From positions 25,254,942 through 25,318,941 of the forward strand of contig NC_080078.1 of assembly GCF_949987535.1 (NCBI RefSeq): a DNA stretch of 64,000 nt. Reading direction: 5' to 3'. The stretch comes from Balaenoptera acutorostrata. Taxonomy: Eukaryota; Chordata; Mammalia; Artiodactyla; Balaenopteridae. This document shows, one piece after another, positions 53,252-64,000 of the stretch; the stretch's first letter is position 1, and the number at the start of each line of letters is the position of its first letter. The translations under genes were made by a program, and so were the position numbers. Below the pieces are notes generated by a model. That model saw nothing but the letters and a program-made list of their open reading frames with translations, was not told the origin of the DNA and made no database searches.

Positions 53252-55213
53252 CTCTGAAAGCTCCTAAAAACAACAGCCAACTCAGTAACAATGAGCATCC
53301 TTAGTGCCTAGCACTACTGCAAGTTTTCAAATAGAAAGCCAATAACCCTTATGGAGCCATGGTCTACGGATTACAGAAGTTGTCCAAGCACTCTTAAGTC
53401 CCAAGCACACACACGCAACTTTCCTTACCTCGCTTGTCTTAGAAAGTGGGATAGAAAGGAGTGATCATTATCATGCAAAGTCCCACTTCATGCAGGAATA
53501 TGCTTCCTTGGATTGAGACTAGTTCCACTTGGGTAGCCTCTTGGTCTATCAGCACCAGAAATTAGAAATGTAGAGAACATCAGTGGGCACCCAAGAGCTG
53601 CTTGGTTCAGAGTACACAGCTGCTTACTAGCTGTAACATTGGTGAAGAACAGGATGCAGGGAGATGGCCCTATCTGCATCTCTAAAACATTCTCATCAAT
53701 GGGAAAAGCATCAATAGTTGCTTTGGCCCTTAGCACCAGCTAACGCACAGGCGCTTCCTGATGCAAGCTAACACCAGAAACGCTAGATCAGAATCCTTTC
53801 TAAGATTTATTCATCTTGGATCCCCAGAACCACCTTTTGCTATTCTTTCCTGAGTTAGTTCCAGAAAGAGATCATTGGTCTTGCATCTCTCTATGCTTAT
53901 GATGACTTTAATTAATGGCCCCATTACTCTTCTCTTTCACTGAATCTTGTCCAGGTCCACTCCAGTCCTTCCCAGTGGAGCTTCATAAGTAAAATAATCA
54001 GGGGCAAGTATGTTAGCATCTTCCTCCCAGAAAACCCCTGGTTTCCATATGCAAAGTAGCCTTCTTCTCTTTGCAAAAAGGAACGTATAGGTAGCTTCTC
54101 TAAGTCAAACCAAAGGCCTCATCATAATAGTTCTCAAATCTGAGTCTCTTTGGAATATATCTGCATGTTAAAGAGAGAGCATAAACATCTGCTCTATATT
54201 GACCTTCTATCCCCACCAGAACAAAGAGCAGCTGGCACCTTCTTTAGCTAAACAAGGAAAAACTCTGGTTTGGCTATTCTACTCCACAAGGACATAGCAT
54301 AAACCTATTGTCAGAGAGAAGCTTCCACTAATACGGCTTATGGATAAAAACCAAAACCGTGTTTGCAAATGCCTCACTAGATATTGTAGGACATCCTTTC
54401 TTCCTATAACTCCTGTCCCTCCCTGCACACATCTTTTCTAAATCCCGATCCCCATAATCACCAACTTCTATGGGACCAGACATACACAACCTCAACTCTA
54501 AAGAAAAAAGATGACTTTTCCTCCCACTTTTTCATATACAAATGTTAGGTTAGGTTTCTGATTGGTCCAACTAGGATCCAATCACTATGACCAGGAAGAA
54601 TAGAAATATTTATTGTCCAAACTTAGATTATCATACGTCCTATCGGCAAGATGCTATGCTTCATTCTTTAAATACTTGTATTATACAAAATATAGGGTTG
54701 TAGTGAGGGAGGAATAAATTCTCTAAAGACTGTGATTAGGGAGGGTGTTTTTTCCACAAGGAGATCATTGGTTTTGAGCAGTCACAAATTACAGAAGTCC
54801 TCCAATACAATCCCAAGTCCAAGAGAGGCTGGGCTACTCAGCACCACCCTTCCTATATATCTTCATAAAATGCACCACCAAGACTGGATGTATTCTATAA
54901 GCAGCATCTGTAGGACTGGTGCCTCAATTGGATACTCTGGCTAGACAATTTTGAAAGCATATAGAGTCGAAAATACTATTATCTCGGGTTCCAGAGTCTC
55001 CATTGATTTTTCACAATCAATGATTGGAACAGGGTCAGTGCTTGGCAACCAGGAAGGCTTCAGTTTATCAAAGGACTTATCACTCCAGACAGCTGCTGCT
55101 TTTGCTGATTTGGAATTTGCAATAGATGATGACAGAACAATGAACAATGGCTTTGCTATTGTCATCCTTCACTATTGCCCTTTGAGCATCACTCCAGAAA
55201 AAAAAAAAAAAAA
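53252..55213. other. Unexplained 1.9-kb block ending in an A-run
   Basis: I recognise no repeat family here. On the minus strand, 53736 to 53488 reads 82 codons, and 55165 to 54941 reads 74 codons and stays readable past single stops to about 54740. On the plus strand, 54732-55259 is also nearly open in one frame (70 codons, one stop region, then 102). The A-run at 55198-55213 would suit the 3' end of a plus-strand retrocopy, but no AATAAA precedes it and no protein is recognisable. Possible readings: an unnamed ERV or LINE interior, an old processed pseudogene, or plain single-copy DNA. Confidence 0.35.
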
Positions 55214-55384
55214 GAGTTCAAGTTCTCCTTCCTGGTTGTTCCTGACCCTGAAGTACTGATAGGATGACTAGGTTTAGTAACAGTTGCTTCCTTTAGTGGA
55301 GGAATGAACGTGTTTCAGTGATTGCACAGTGTGGACTTACTGGACCAGGAGGAAGGAGACTTGACTTGGCTGCTCAGCACACAT

Positions 55385-55850
55385 TCATCCTTTTTCTATT
55401 TAGAATAACCAGATCTTCCTCCGGGAACATTCCCCTCTGACTCTTAGCCCATGTGCTCTGGGTGGAGTTGAATCCACTTCCTGTTCTAGGGATGGGCATG
55501 TGGCTCAGACCAGACCCATCAGAGCACACATTACTGTGGTTATAGTGATTAGTTCAGAGACGGTCACATGATTGAAGTTGAGCCAATGAGACATAAGGAT
55601 ACTTTTGATGGTAAAGATCACAGGCCCAGGCTCTTTATAGCCAGACTTGAATTTGGAGTTGGGGGTGCCGGTAGCCATTTTGCCACCCTGTGGCATCTGA
55701 CATGAGGCCAGTATGGAAGGAAGCATTCTGACGGAGACTTCATTATGATGACATGATTTGAACACCTGGCTCGGGCCTCACCCGAACCTAATTCTGATCC
55801 TCAACTTGTCATTTATAGGAATCAAAGCCAGTTTCAGTTGGGTTTCCTAT
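55385..55850 (+). repeat. L1M-type 3' UTR
   Basis: 'gggatgggcatgtggctcag', 'agttgagccaatgagacata', 'ccggtagccattttgccacc', 'gatgacatgatttgaacacc', 'tttcagttgggtttcctatc' match an old L1M 3' UTR and share features with 38395-38775. Confidence 0.65.
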
Positions 55851-55864
55851 CACCTTAAACAAAC

Positions 55865-56000
55865 AAAAAGAAGAGCTCTATACTTAGAGTCCAATCCTAA
55901 CTCTGTCACAAACTAGTAGTGTGACCTTGGGCAAGCCTCTTTATCTCTCTGAATCTAGATTTCCTCAGCTATAAAATGTGGTCATTAGTTGAAGGAGATA
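55865..56000 (+). repeat. MIR SINE
   Basis: 'gtgtgaccttgggcaagcct', 'ctttatctctctgaatctag', 'atttcctcagctataaaatg' follow the MIR core in sense. Confidence 0.88.
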
Positions 56001-56034
56001 TTTTTGCTCTGGCATTCTACTGAATTACTGTTTT

Positions 56035-56168
56035 TGTTTGTTTGTTTGTTTTTACATTTTGGTGGTGCCACGGGGCATGTGGGATCTTAGTTCCCCAACC
56101 AGGGGTCGAACCTGCGCCCCCTGTAGTGGAAGCTTGAAGTCTTAACCACTGGACTGCCAGGGAAATCC
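56035..56168 (-). mobile_element. Short CHR-type SINE, antisense, TSD
   Basis: Reverse tRNA-like SINE of 134 bp: poly-T/(GTTT)n start, 'tgccacggggcatgtgggat', 'cttagttccccaaccagggg', 'taaccactggactgccaggg'. TSD CTGAATTACTGTTTT (56020-56034) and CTGAATTATTGTTTT (56169-56183), one change. It is a shorter CHR subtype than those at 765 and 56358. Confidence 0.93.
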
Positions 56169-56357
56169 CTGAATTATTGTTTTAAACATGGATTTTTGTA
56201 GGAGACAGGCAGAACCTTCTCAATTCAGACCCTTAGGACAATTAGATGGATTAGAGCAGATGCGTCGGGAATGCTTTCTAGAAAGGGAAATGAGTATCTG
56301 AAGTGTTCAGGAGGAACTGGTTCTACACATTATTTCAATAATTAAAGAGCTAATTGG

Positions 56358-56690
56358 GGGACTTCCCTGGTGGGGCAGTGGTTAAGAATTCACCTGCCAA
56401 TGCAGGGGGACACGTGTTCGATCCCTGGTCCAGGAAGATCCCACATGCTGCAGAGCAACTAAGCTCGTGTGCCACAGCTACTGAGCCTGCGTGCCGCAAC
56501 TGCTGAAGCCCGTGCACTTAGAGCCCGTGCTCTGCAACAAGAGAAGCCGCCGCAATGAGAAGCCCACGCACCACAACGAAGAGTAGCCCCCGCTCACTGC
56601 AACTAGAGAAAGCCCACACGTAGCAATGAAGACCCAACACAGCCAAAAATAAATTAATTAATTAAAAAATAAAAAATAAAATAAAATGTG
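56358..56690 (+). mobile_element. CHR SINE, full length, sense
   Basis: Begins GGGACTTCCCTGGTGGGGCA and runs through the whole family body to 'gaagacccaacacagccaaa' and an A/T-rich tail. An A-box-like TGGGGCAGTGG is at 56371-56381 and a B-box-like GTGTTCGATCC at 56414-56424, so an internal pol III promoter may partly persist. Flanks AAAGAGCTAATTGG (56344-56357) and AAAGGAGCTAACTGG (56709-56723) look like an aged TSD with one indel and one substitution. It is more diverged than the copy at 765. Confidence 0.93.
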
Positions 56691-56723
56691 CACATTCTAT
56701 TTTTTAAAAAAGGAGCTAACTGG

Positions 56724-58269
56724 TAGCAGTGTTTGTATGTGTGTATTAGGAGTTAATGTGTTTTACATACTTTTCAACCATTTGAATTTCTTCTTACAAC
56801 TACCAAGTTTGACTTTTGTAATACAAAATAATAATAATAATATTATGAGAAGAAGGGTTAAAAGTAATTGTGGCCCTGGAACATAATCTGAAACTAGTAG
56901 GTTTTATTATTTTTTTAATGCCTGACATGATCTTGATTTCTTATCATTGTAACTCAGATGAGGCCAGACTTTGAGTTTTTTTTTTTTACAAGAGTGAAAT
57001 TTTCAAAATGATTTAGCAGCTAACCGAAGGTTGATGTATCATAAAATAAGAGTATTTTAGTACAGCAAGAACAAAAAATAGTGGGACATAATCTTTAAAC
57101 AAGGAAAATATTTTCTTAGAAAAGATAGTTGAAACTAATTCAGTATTTATAGCTTTCTCCAACACTTTATTGCTAATATTTTTTATGGTTTATTTAAGTT
57201 TTCCTAAGCAACATATAGTTAGATTTCCCTCTGAAAAATCCTAATAGTGTTTGCCTTTCAATAGGAGGAATTGTTATTTATCTTTACTGCAATCACTGTA
57301 TGTTTGGTTTTATTTCTGTCATCTTAATTTATGTCGTCTACTTTTCCACTTGTCTTGAGTTTTCCCTTTCCAGATTCTAGTTAATTGAGCAAATACTCTT
57401 TCTTATTTTTATTTGTCCAGTGAAATAGAGGTTTGCCTTCTTTTTTAAAAAACTTGTATTTTAATTTACATATATTTTTACAAAAACAAATACATTTCAA
57501 ATCCTATTTTCTTAGCAATGTCAAAAAGTAACCAGTAGTCTAAAGCCTCCTCTCTGAAAAGACAATCCTTGAAGTATCCCTTCATTCCTTCCACCTTCCA
57601 TTTGCCAGCTCTTAGGTCTTATTACGTAGAATTTTGGTCTAAGATGAATATTTTGATGTAGATATGCATGGATTTTACATACTTACCTTTGTGGCATGCC
57701 TCTTTTATTTTACTAACTGCTATCTCACAGTTGCTTTGAAATTTTACACCTGTATTTTCAGCAATTATTTGGATTTTGTCCTCATTATTTCCTCAGCTCA
57801 TTTCTTAGTTCCATTACACCTTTACTGTGTTTCTAGAAACATCCTTTGATGAATATTAGGGCTCTTGGATCCATCCTTCATGTGTCAACTTTTCTGTTGT
57901 AATTTTGTCATTACTCCATGTGTTGGGAGACTACTTTGGTTATATATTCCAAATCCCTAAGTCAATCCTTTTATTTAATTTTTAATTCTGCCATTCAGAC
58001 CTTCTATTTAGCTTTTAATGTTACCAATCATATTCTATTTTCCAAGATTTAGTTTGCATTATTAAAGTACTCTTATGAATAGCCCCAGGTGGTTGTATGG
58101 ATGGTACATCCTCTCAGATCTGAGGGTACTAATCAGCATTCTTTGAAGTCATCTTCTGTTTCCTATATTAACTTTGGTCAGGATTTAGGATCTTAGTATG
58201 CTCAGTTTCGTGTCTCTCTTTGATGTCATTTAGTTCCCTCAAATGTGGGGTGATGCAGCTGTTTATAGT
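56724..58269. other. AT-rich sequence, unassigned
   Basis: No exon recognised. 57435-58240 has the T-rich texture of antisense LINE sequence, but I could not place it in L1. (AAT)n at 56827-56845. Confidence 0.35.
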
Positions 58270-58274
58270 TACGG

Positions 58275-58473
58275 AGGAGAATGTGCCGTCCCATATGGCA
58301 ACAGTTTCAACAGCCAATGTGGTAGCCACTAACAACATGTGGCTATTTCAATTTCAATTTAGATGATTAAAATGACATGAAATGCAAATGCAGTTCCTCG
58401 GTGTCATTAACCACATTTCAGGTGCTCCGTAGCTTCATGTGGCTAGCGGCTGTGGCAGTGGGCAGCACAGATT
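58275..58473. mobile_element. hAT-like MITE
   Basis: 'ggtagccactaacaacatgt', 'cagttcctcggtgtcattaa', 'ccacatttcaggtgctccgt', 'agcttcatgtggctagcggc' match a common mammalian MITE of the 'agccacatgtggctagtggc' type. Ends are worn. Confidence 0.6.
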
Positions 58474-58487
58474 CATAAAGTATTCCT

Positions 58488-58745
58488 TTTTTTCCTTTTT
58501 CTTTTTTCAGTTATTTTAGTTTTTAGTTTTAATTGTGGTAAAAAACACATAACACAAAATTGACCATCTTAACCACTTTTAAGTGTGCAATTCCGTAGCG
58601 TTAAGTATATTCATGCTGTTGTGCCATGGATCTCCAGAACTTTTTCATGTTGCCAAACTGAAACTCTATACCCATTAAACAACTTCTCATCCCTCATCCC
58701 CCACCCAGTTCCTGGCAACCACCATTCTTCTTTCTGTTTCTGAGA
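58488..58745 (-). repeat. L1M 3' UTR, antisense
   Basis: Poly-T start, then 'gtggtaaaaaacacataaca', 'tcttaaccacttttaagtgt', 'gttgtgccatggatctccag', 'ccacccagttcctggcaacc'. Bounded by CATAAAGTATTCCT at 58474-58487 and a related CATAAAGG at 58746-58753. Confidence 0.75.
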
Positions 58746-58754
58746 TTCATAAAG

Positions 58755-59198
58755 GTTTTCTTTTTTTTTTTTTCTTTAGAATACTAAAAAAATTTTTTAT
58801 TGAAGTATAGTTGCTGTACAGTATTATATAAGTTACAGGTATATGATATAGTGATTCACAATTTGTAAAGGCTCTACTCCATTTATAGTTAATATAAAAT
58901 ATTGGGTATATTCCCCATGTTGTACAATATATCCTTGTAGCTTATTTTATTTTATTTATTTTTAAAATTTTTATTGGAGTAGAGTTGATTTACAACGTTG
59001 TGTTAGTTTCAGGTGCACCGCAAAGTGAATCGGTTATACATATACCTATATCCACTCTTTTTTAGATTCTTTTCCCCTATAGGCCATTACAGAGTATTGA
59101 GTAGAGTTCCCTGTGCTCAACAGTAGGTCCTTATTAGTGAGCTATTTTATATAGTAGTGTGTATATGTCCATCCCAAGCTCCCAACTCATCCCTCGCA
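58755..59198 (-). mobile_element. Two L1 3'-end segments, antisense, ruminant/cetacean type
   Basis: 58775-58945 and 58950-59198 both start with poly-T and 'ttattg(a/g)agta(t/g)agttg', then 'gttacaggtatatgatatag' and 'agtttcaggtgcaccgcaaa' respectively, so they cover the same L1 3' end twice. The second continues 'tgagtagagttccctgtgct', 'atatagtagtgtgtatatgt'. CATAAAGTATTTCT follows at 59199-59212. Confidence 0.85.
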
Positions 59199-59212
59199 CA
59201 TAAAGTATTTCT

Positions 59213-59924
59213 ATCAGCACAGACTTCCACTGTACAGTGCTGCCTCAGCCTGATCAGTGTGGCAGCTGAAATGGCTTTCTTCCGAACATGTGACAGTCAC
59301 TGTTCCCTGCAGTAAGTGGAGAAGAGTTACATCTAGTGGGCTTCTCTTCATGATGTGAGGGAGGGAAGCATGCTTCTAGTTGTGGGTGCTCCGTCTCAAA
59401 TGTGCTCAGCAACGGTTACTCAGGGCAGTGACCCACGTCTCTCTCTAGCCACCTAAGCTCCAGTTGCCACTTTACATAGAAAACTGACTCCACAGTGTGA
59501 TAGCCAGCCTCTCTTCTGAGCGAAGAATTGCGGAACTGTTCTGCTGTTCTCTAATTTATTACCCAGAGACCATTGTTTCTCCCACACTGCTCTCTCTCTG
59601 ATCTTGATTTCTTCTCCAGAGTTCTGTTGGGAAAACTCAGTTTTACCATTGTCTCCTCTTTTATCTATTTGGGGTTAGAGTTTCCTGAAGGCTGTTAAGG
59701 AATGGCCATTAATCTGTTGCCATATATTTTATCTCTTCCACACATTTCTCAACATTTTTGGCCTGCTGATGGCAATGTTCCCCATTTTCCAGCACCGCCA
59801 TTGATTTATTCTTGCTCTTATATTTCTTGTGTCAAGATGTGCTCAATCAGCCATCTTGAACTGAAAGTAGTAGACTGATTTCTTATGCCTTTTGTGTCTA
59901 CAGAATAAGTTTTATAAGTAATCA
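59213..59924. other. Single-copy sequence, nothing recognised
   Basis: No exon or repeat that I can support. Confidence 0.4.
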
Positions 59925-60085
59925 TAGGATGTCAGGGCTAGAGAGGAAATCTGAGAGCCAGTCCAATCCATCATTTTATTGATGAACAGAGTGAGACTAA
60001 CATAAGGGAACTCACTCGCCCGAGCCTGCACAGCACAGGGGTGGCAGAGCTGGGACAAAGAAGGAAGCCACTCACCCTCTACACT
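59925..60085 (-). repeat. MIR-related SINE, antisense
   Basis: 'catcattttattgatgaaca', 'gcctgcacagcacaggggtg', 'gcagagctgggacaaag' fit a MIR-like element in reverse. Confidence 0.6.
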
Positions 60086-61744
60086 GGCCGCTGGCCATTG
60101 TCTTCTGCTCTAAGAACCCAAAGAAATTACAAGAGAAAGTCAGTGTCTCCACCCACCTGTATCTTAGGCTCAGCACAGTATTCGCCTTATTAATCACCTC
60201 TTTTCTAGGCTCCTCTTAATACAAAATAATGGAGGACTTTCTAGAAGAAATTTTCAACAGAAATGAATGAATTTAAGAGGATCTTCCTCTTAACCTATAA
60301 ATTCATTTACTCAGAACTGTCCTCTCCCCAAGCACGGTGAAAAAAATCAAGGTTATACTTCAAACCCGTAAGAAGGGGCTTGGAAAATGCAAACAGATCT
60401 TGCTTAGAAATGATCATGATATTGTCAAGGTGGGAGGGGGTCATATATGAGAAACAAGCTTCTCCCTCCCCCCAAAAAGTTCTGGGGTGGCAGCTTATGG
60501 TCCATCTTAGTGAAATGTTTCACCTCGAGCATCTGCCTAATTGCACTGATCTACAATCTGCTTCCAGTGAAGCAAAGTAATTAACTGTTTGAAAATGCTT
60601 TTCGAGATTTTAGAAAACTGACCTAAGGTTAATGGTTCATAAACCTCATTTGTGCTTCTATTAGAGAATTTAAAATGTGAGCTGATCTGTTTCAGGACTG
60701 GAGAGGAGGAGAGGTCCTCAGAGACCTGCATGAGAGCCGTAGCAATGGCTGCAGCTGCGGAGTTATTCCTCTTCTAAAACATTTAAGAAAGAGAGAGAAC
60801 AGTGCAGATTCCCTGACATTGTCCTTTAGAGGGTTTGATTTGTTGATGATGTTGTGTTCTACTTGGAGAGAAATAGTACACTTCGTCCTGAAAGCTTCAT
60901 CTCCTACCCTCATACATCTTAGAATGGGGTTCTGAGCCAGAGTTTCCAGTCCTAGCTGGGCTCCTGCTCCTGTGCACTTCCAGACAAAATACCTTAATCC
61001 CTGTACTTGGCCTCATAGACTGTGATTTTTCTAGGGACACCAAGAAAGCCTATCAATATCTCTTCTGCTATGAGTAATTCATTCCTGTGGCTCACAGAGG
61101 CTTAGTTTGGGGATCATAAACTCGGGTGCATCCAGACACCAGACAGGTAACATAAATAAGTCAGGAAGAAGGGTAGAGACTGGGGGAACGGGCGGAGGCA
61201 CATCCCTTTTAAGGAGGGCAGCTGCTTTTCAGTTCCAACTGGGAGTTGCCATGCAGAAATGTGTGCACAGGCATTGCAGAGGAATCAAAAATCCACACGA
61301 TAAATGGAGTCTGACTTTTACTTGGTGCTGATAACTAATTAAAAAACAGGGATACTTCTTGGTGCAAACCACACACACCTGTGGGTGATGTGCTCTCTGG
61401 TTTGGTTCTCCCAGAAATCGCTATCAAAATGTAAAGATGAAAGGATTAAAGGAATGACCACCTCTGGCTACCAAACGGTCTGTGGGTCTGCAAAATTTAA
61501 ACACATGCAGCCAGTCTGAAGATCCAGCCCTCCCATTACACCCCATCATGGTTACCAGGGTTTTCTTTGTAACATGCACACTCCTGTTTATTTGAATTCT
61601 GGATCAGGCTAGAATGGTAGTCACTTCAAGAAAGGGGGCATCTATAAGAAGGTGAGTATTCCTAGGGTATTCCCTAGGGTACAGGTCCTAAGGGAGTCAA
61701 AAAGATTGAACTTCAGAAGTATACACACTCCAATCAATTGTAAT
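60086..61744. other. Single-copy sequence, about 1.7 kb
   Basis: Repeat-free, no exon recognised. Frames of 64-74 codons occur on both strands without domains. Candidate for a conservation check. Confidence 0.4.
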
Positions 61745-61945
61745 GTAACCACAGCAATTATAATAAATAGCTTTGATCCACAGATTGCCCACTGCATGTC
61801 AGGGTAAGTGATTTACGGACACCATCTTATTTCATTTACACAGAAAACCCAACAGGTACTACGATGATTCCCTTTCTATAGAGGAGAAAGCAGACTCAGA
61901 GAGGTTGTCATTTTCCCTGGATCTCACAAGTGGTAACATTCAAAT
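61745..61945 (-). repeat. MIR SINE, antisense
   Basis: 'tgcccactgcatgtcagggt', 'ccctttctatagaggagaaa', 'gcagactcagagaggttgtc', 'ctggatctcacaagtggtaa' follow MIR in reverse. Confidence 0.8.
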
Positions 61946-62391
61946 TTGTTAGAAAATGAGCTCCCAAGGTCTGTGTGTTATTCTTTGCCTCCCTTGGGGA
62001 TACCAAATAGGAAGTCCAACATAATGTTGAAGAGATTTCCCCTCTCAATTTCCAATGATTCCCAGAGTAGGTTTAAAAGTATGAGAACAGATGGTTGTTG
62101 GGTGGTGGTATATCAATTTCCTTAAAGCCTACAAATGTATATCTGAAATACACAAAAACAATTCGGGTGATCAGAAAAATCAGCACGCTCTAAAAAGGAA
62201 AGAAATGACTCTCTAGCTTCCAAGATACATATTATTAAGGGTACTCTGAGACCATGTGGGTAATACCAATTTGTTAAGCTTGGTAGGATAAGGAAGGCAG
62301 AACCACAAAGGCTTTGAGAAAGCAATGGGTGGGCACTGAGAGCAAGGGCATGGCCAGAGGCAATAGATTGCCTGTGTTGGTTGTTGAGATT
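61946..62391. other. Single-copy sequence, nothing recognised
   Basis: A 120-codon minus frame at 62122-62484 spans into the L1 fragment and has no domain. Confidence 0.4.
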
Positions 62392-62740
62392 TTTAAAAAC
62401 AGCTTTATTGAGATATAATTCACATACCATACAATTCACATTTAAAGTGTATAATTCAGTGGTTTTTAGTATTTTCACAGGCATGTGCGACCATCAGCAC
62501 AGTCAATTTTAGAACATTTTCGTCACCTCAAAAAGCAGCCCTGTACTCTCCAGTTATCACCTTCCTACTCCCCCATCCTCCCCCAGCCCCAAGCAACCAC
62601 TAACCTACTGTCTATATGAATTTCTCTGTTCCGAACTTTCATATGAATGGAATCATATAATATGTGGTCTTTTGTGAGTTGCTTCTTTCATTTAGCGTAA
62701 TGTTTTCACTATCGTTGAGATTTGAATGGCTTTTAAAATG
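62392..62740 (-). repeat. L1 3' UTR, antisense
   Basis: 'aaaacagctttattgagata', 'taattcacataccatacaat', 'agtcaattttagaacatttt', 'ccccaagcaaccactaacct', 'tgaatggaatcatataatat' is the standard antisense L1 3' UTR path, close in type to 32260. Confidence 0.88.
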
Positions 62741-63424
62741 ACGTTCTCTCCCTCCATGGGTTACTTTGGCAGATTTCTTCTTCCAATCAAGTCTTTGAGC
62801 CTTCTTCTGGCATTGTGAACCACACCAGGAGTGTTCCTGTCTGGAGTCCTTACCAGAAACAGTTGAATGTTATATGCTTTCCCTTCCCTGGGATCTCCAG
62901 GAAAAGCTCTGGACTGGACTACTTCTGGAATTTCCAGGAGCATAAGCCAAAAGTCCTCTGCTGATTCATTATACAGAATCAACAGCACGAGTCAAATACT
63001 AAAGTCTTTGCCCCTTTCTCTCACTCCTACCTTTGCAAGAACTTAGCATTTCCAGTTCTGGCTAGATTTGGGGAAAGGGTTAGATTTATAAACAGTTACC
63101 TCAGATATTACCCAAGAGGTCTCTATGGTTAGAGTGAGGTCTACATGTAGAAACTAGTGTCCTGGATCTTTCTCCAAACAACATCAAAGACACTACTGCT
63201 TGATGTACCTTCACAATGTTTTGTCTTATTTTCTGCATTATTTTGAAGAGATAAAATACAGGAACTGAGCGATTTTTTGTTCAAAGCAATGGTGAGACTG
63301 GTTATTCTCAAACGATGTCTATTAAGGACCTACAAGCGAATTGGAAGCACTAGGCATTGTAAGGTGTGTAGAGATTTCAGTCTAGTTGAGGGGAGATGGA
63401 ATATGTATTGTAAGTGCAAGGAAC
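62741..63424. other. Single-copy sequence, nothing recognised
   Basis: No exon or repeat that I can support. Confidence 0.4.
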
Positions 63425-63620
63425 ATTATATGTGAACAGAACATGTTCTTTAGAATCAAACCAATCTGGCTCAAATCTTAATCTCACCACTTACCAATTG
63501 TGTGACATTGGACAAGCAAGTAAGATTCTCTTAGCCTCAGTCTCCTTATCAATAAAATATAAATAATGTTATCTACTCCATAAGATGTTTTGAGATTAAA
63601 GTATGTAAGGATTAAACAAT
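63425..63620 (+). repeat. MIR SINE, sense
   Basis: 'tagaatcaaaccaatctggc', 'cttaccaattgtgtgacatt', 'agcctcagtctccttatcaa', 'taaaatataaataatgttat' follow MIR in sense. Confidence 0.9.
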
Positions 63621-63649
63621 AACCACAACAACTACTGCTAGTACTATGA

Positions 63650-63885
63650 CCACCATCACTACCATTTATTGAGCATTTATATGTCAAGACACTGTTAGGC
63701 ACTTAAATTGTTGCAAACTTTACTTAGGGGTTACTTTTCTAACCGCTTCAACAGCCTGGCAAGGTATGCAAGATATTATAATCTTTATTTCATAGATTAA
63801 AAAAACTGGCTCAGACAAGTTTACTGATTTGCCCCAAATCACACAGTTAGTGAGAGGTAGAATTGAGTGTCAAAACCAGATTTGT
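63650..63885 (-). repeat. MIR SINE, antisense
   Basis: 'taccatttattgagcattta', 'tatgtcaagacactgttagg', 'aactggctcagacaagttta', 'gccccaaatcacacagttag' follow MIR in reverse. Together with 63425 it forms a head-out inverted MIR pair. Confidence 0.88.
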
Positions 63886-64000
63886 TGGTCACAAAGATGG
63901 CATCACACCCATCATTGTGGCTACTGTGGTTAACAGAACAGTGGAAGTAAGAATCAAGGACATGAAAAGAGACATTTTTCATCCAGAAGCTAGAAACCCA

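Noticed and set aside
62122..62484. 120-codon minus frame
   Set aside because: Enters the antisense L1 3' UTR; no domain or conservation evidence.
1..64000. CRISPR arrays, operons, phage or plasmid features
   Set aside because: The whole window is mammalian nuclear DNA with SINE, LINE and LTR content; none of the bacterial feature types apply and no repeat-spacer pattern is present.
1..64000. tRNA, snRNA, 5S or Y RNA genes
   Set aside because: The only tRNA-like sequences are SINE heads; I saw no U6, 7SK, 5S or Y RNA signature on either strand, though a covariance-model scan would be needed to be sure.

Overview
The window reads as nuclear DNA from a placental mammal, most likely a cetacean. 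The main evidence is a set of tRNA-derived SINEs of the CHR family (cetacean, hippo and ruminant lineages). One of them carries the long internal region typical of whales and dolphins, and a 16-bp target-site duplication (TSD) that is still perfect. I saw no Alu, B1, PRE-1, Bov-tA or BovB copies, which argues against primate, rodent, pig and bovid. The 5'-truncated L1 copies with cetartiodactyl-type 3' ends fit the same picture. Species and chromosome cannot be fixed from the sequence alone.

I find no convincing protein-coding exon, tRNA, rRNA or snRNA gene. The longest open frame is 157 codons, lies antisense to L1-like sequence, and looks like chance. The window is best described as intergenic or deep intronic DNA: old repeats (MIR, L2, L1M, MLT1, MER5, MER20, other hAT and Tigger MITEs), a few younger insertions, simple repeats, and long stretches of single-copy sequence.

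Layout: 0-3 kb holds CHR SINEs, an L2, a MIR and an ERV solo LTR. 3.6-9.5 kb is L1M, MIR, L2 and MER5. 10.5-13.4 kb has two near-complete MLT1 LTRs, a MER20, and an L2 with a (CA)41 array. 14-18.8 kb has two hAT elements, one internally duplicated, MIRs, a candidate conserved element, and a short L1 with a clear TSD. 19-25 kb mixes L2, MER20 and MIR. 25.7-28.3 kb has a Tigger-like MITE, an ERVL-type LTR split by an L1, and an antisense MLT1. 30.6-34.0 kb is about 3.4 kb of antisense L1 with a SINE inside. 34.8-48 kb is mostly single copy, with a few MIR/MER5 remnants and two homeodomain-motif clusters. 48.5-53 kb is L1-rich. 53.3-55.2 kb is unexplained and ends in an A-run. 55.4-59.2 kb has L1M, two CHR SINEs and a stacked pair of antisense L1s. 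59.2-64 kb is mostly unique, with MIRs and an L1 3' end.

No genes act together here. The most useful content is the insertion history (several nested insertions with readable TSDs), the candidate regulatory islands near 16.2-16.8, 34.85-35.1, 35.6-36.05 and 45.85-46.1 kb, and three unexplained structures: the 53.3-55.2 kb block, a decayed 44-48 bp tandem array at 47.87 kb, and a paired repeat at 39.95 and 40.58 kb. Repeat family names are from memory of consensus sequences, not from a database search.
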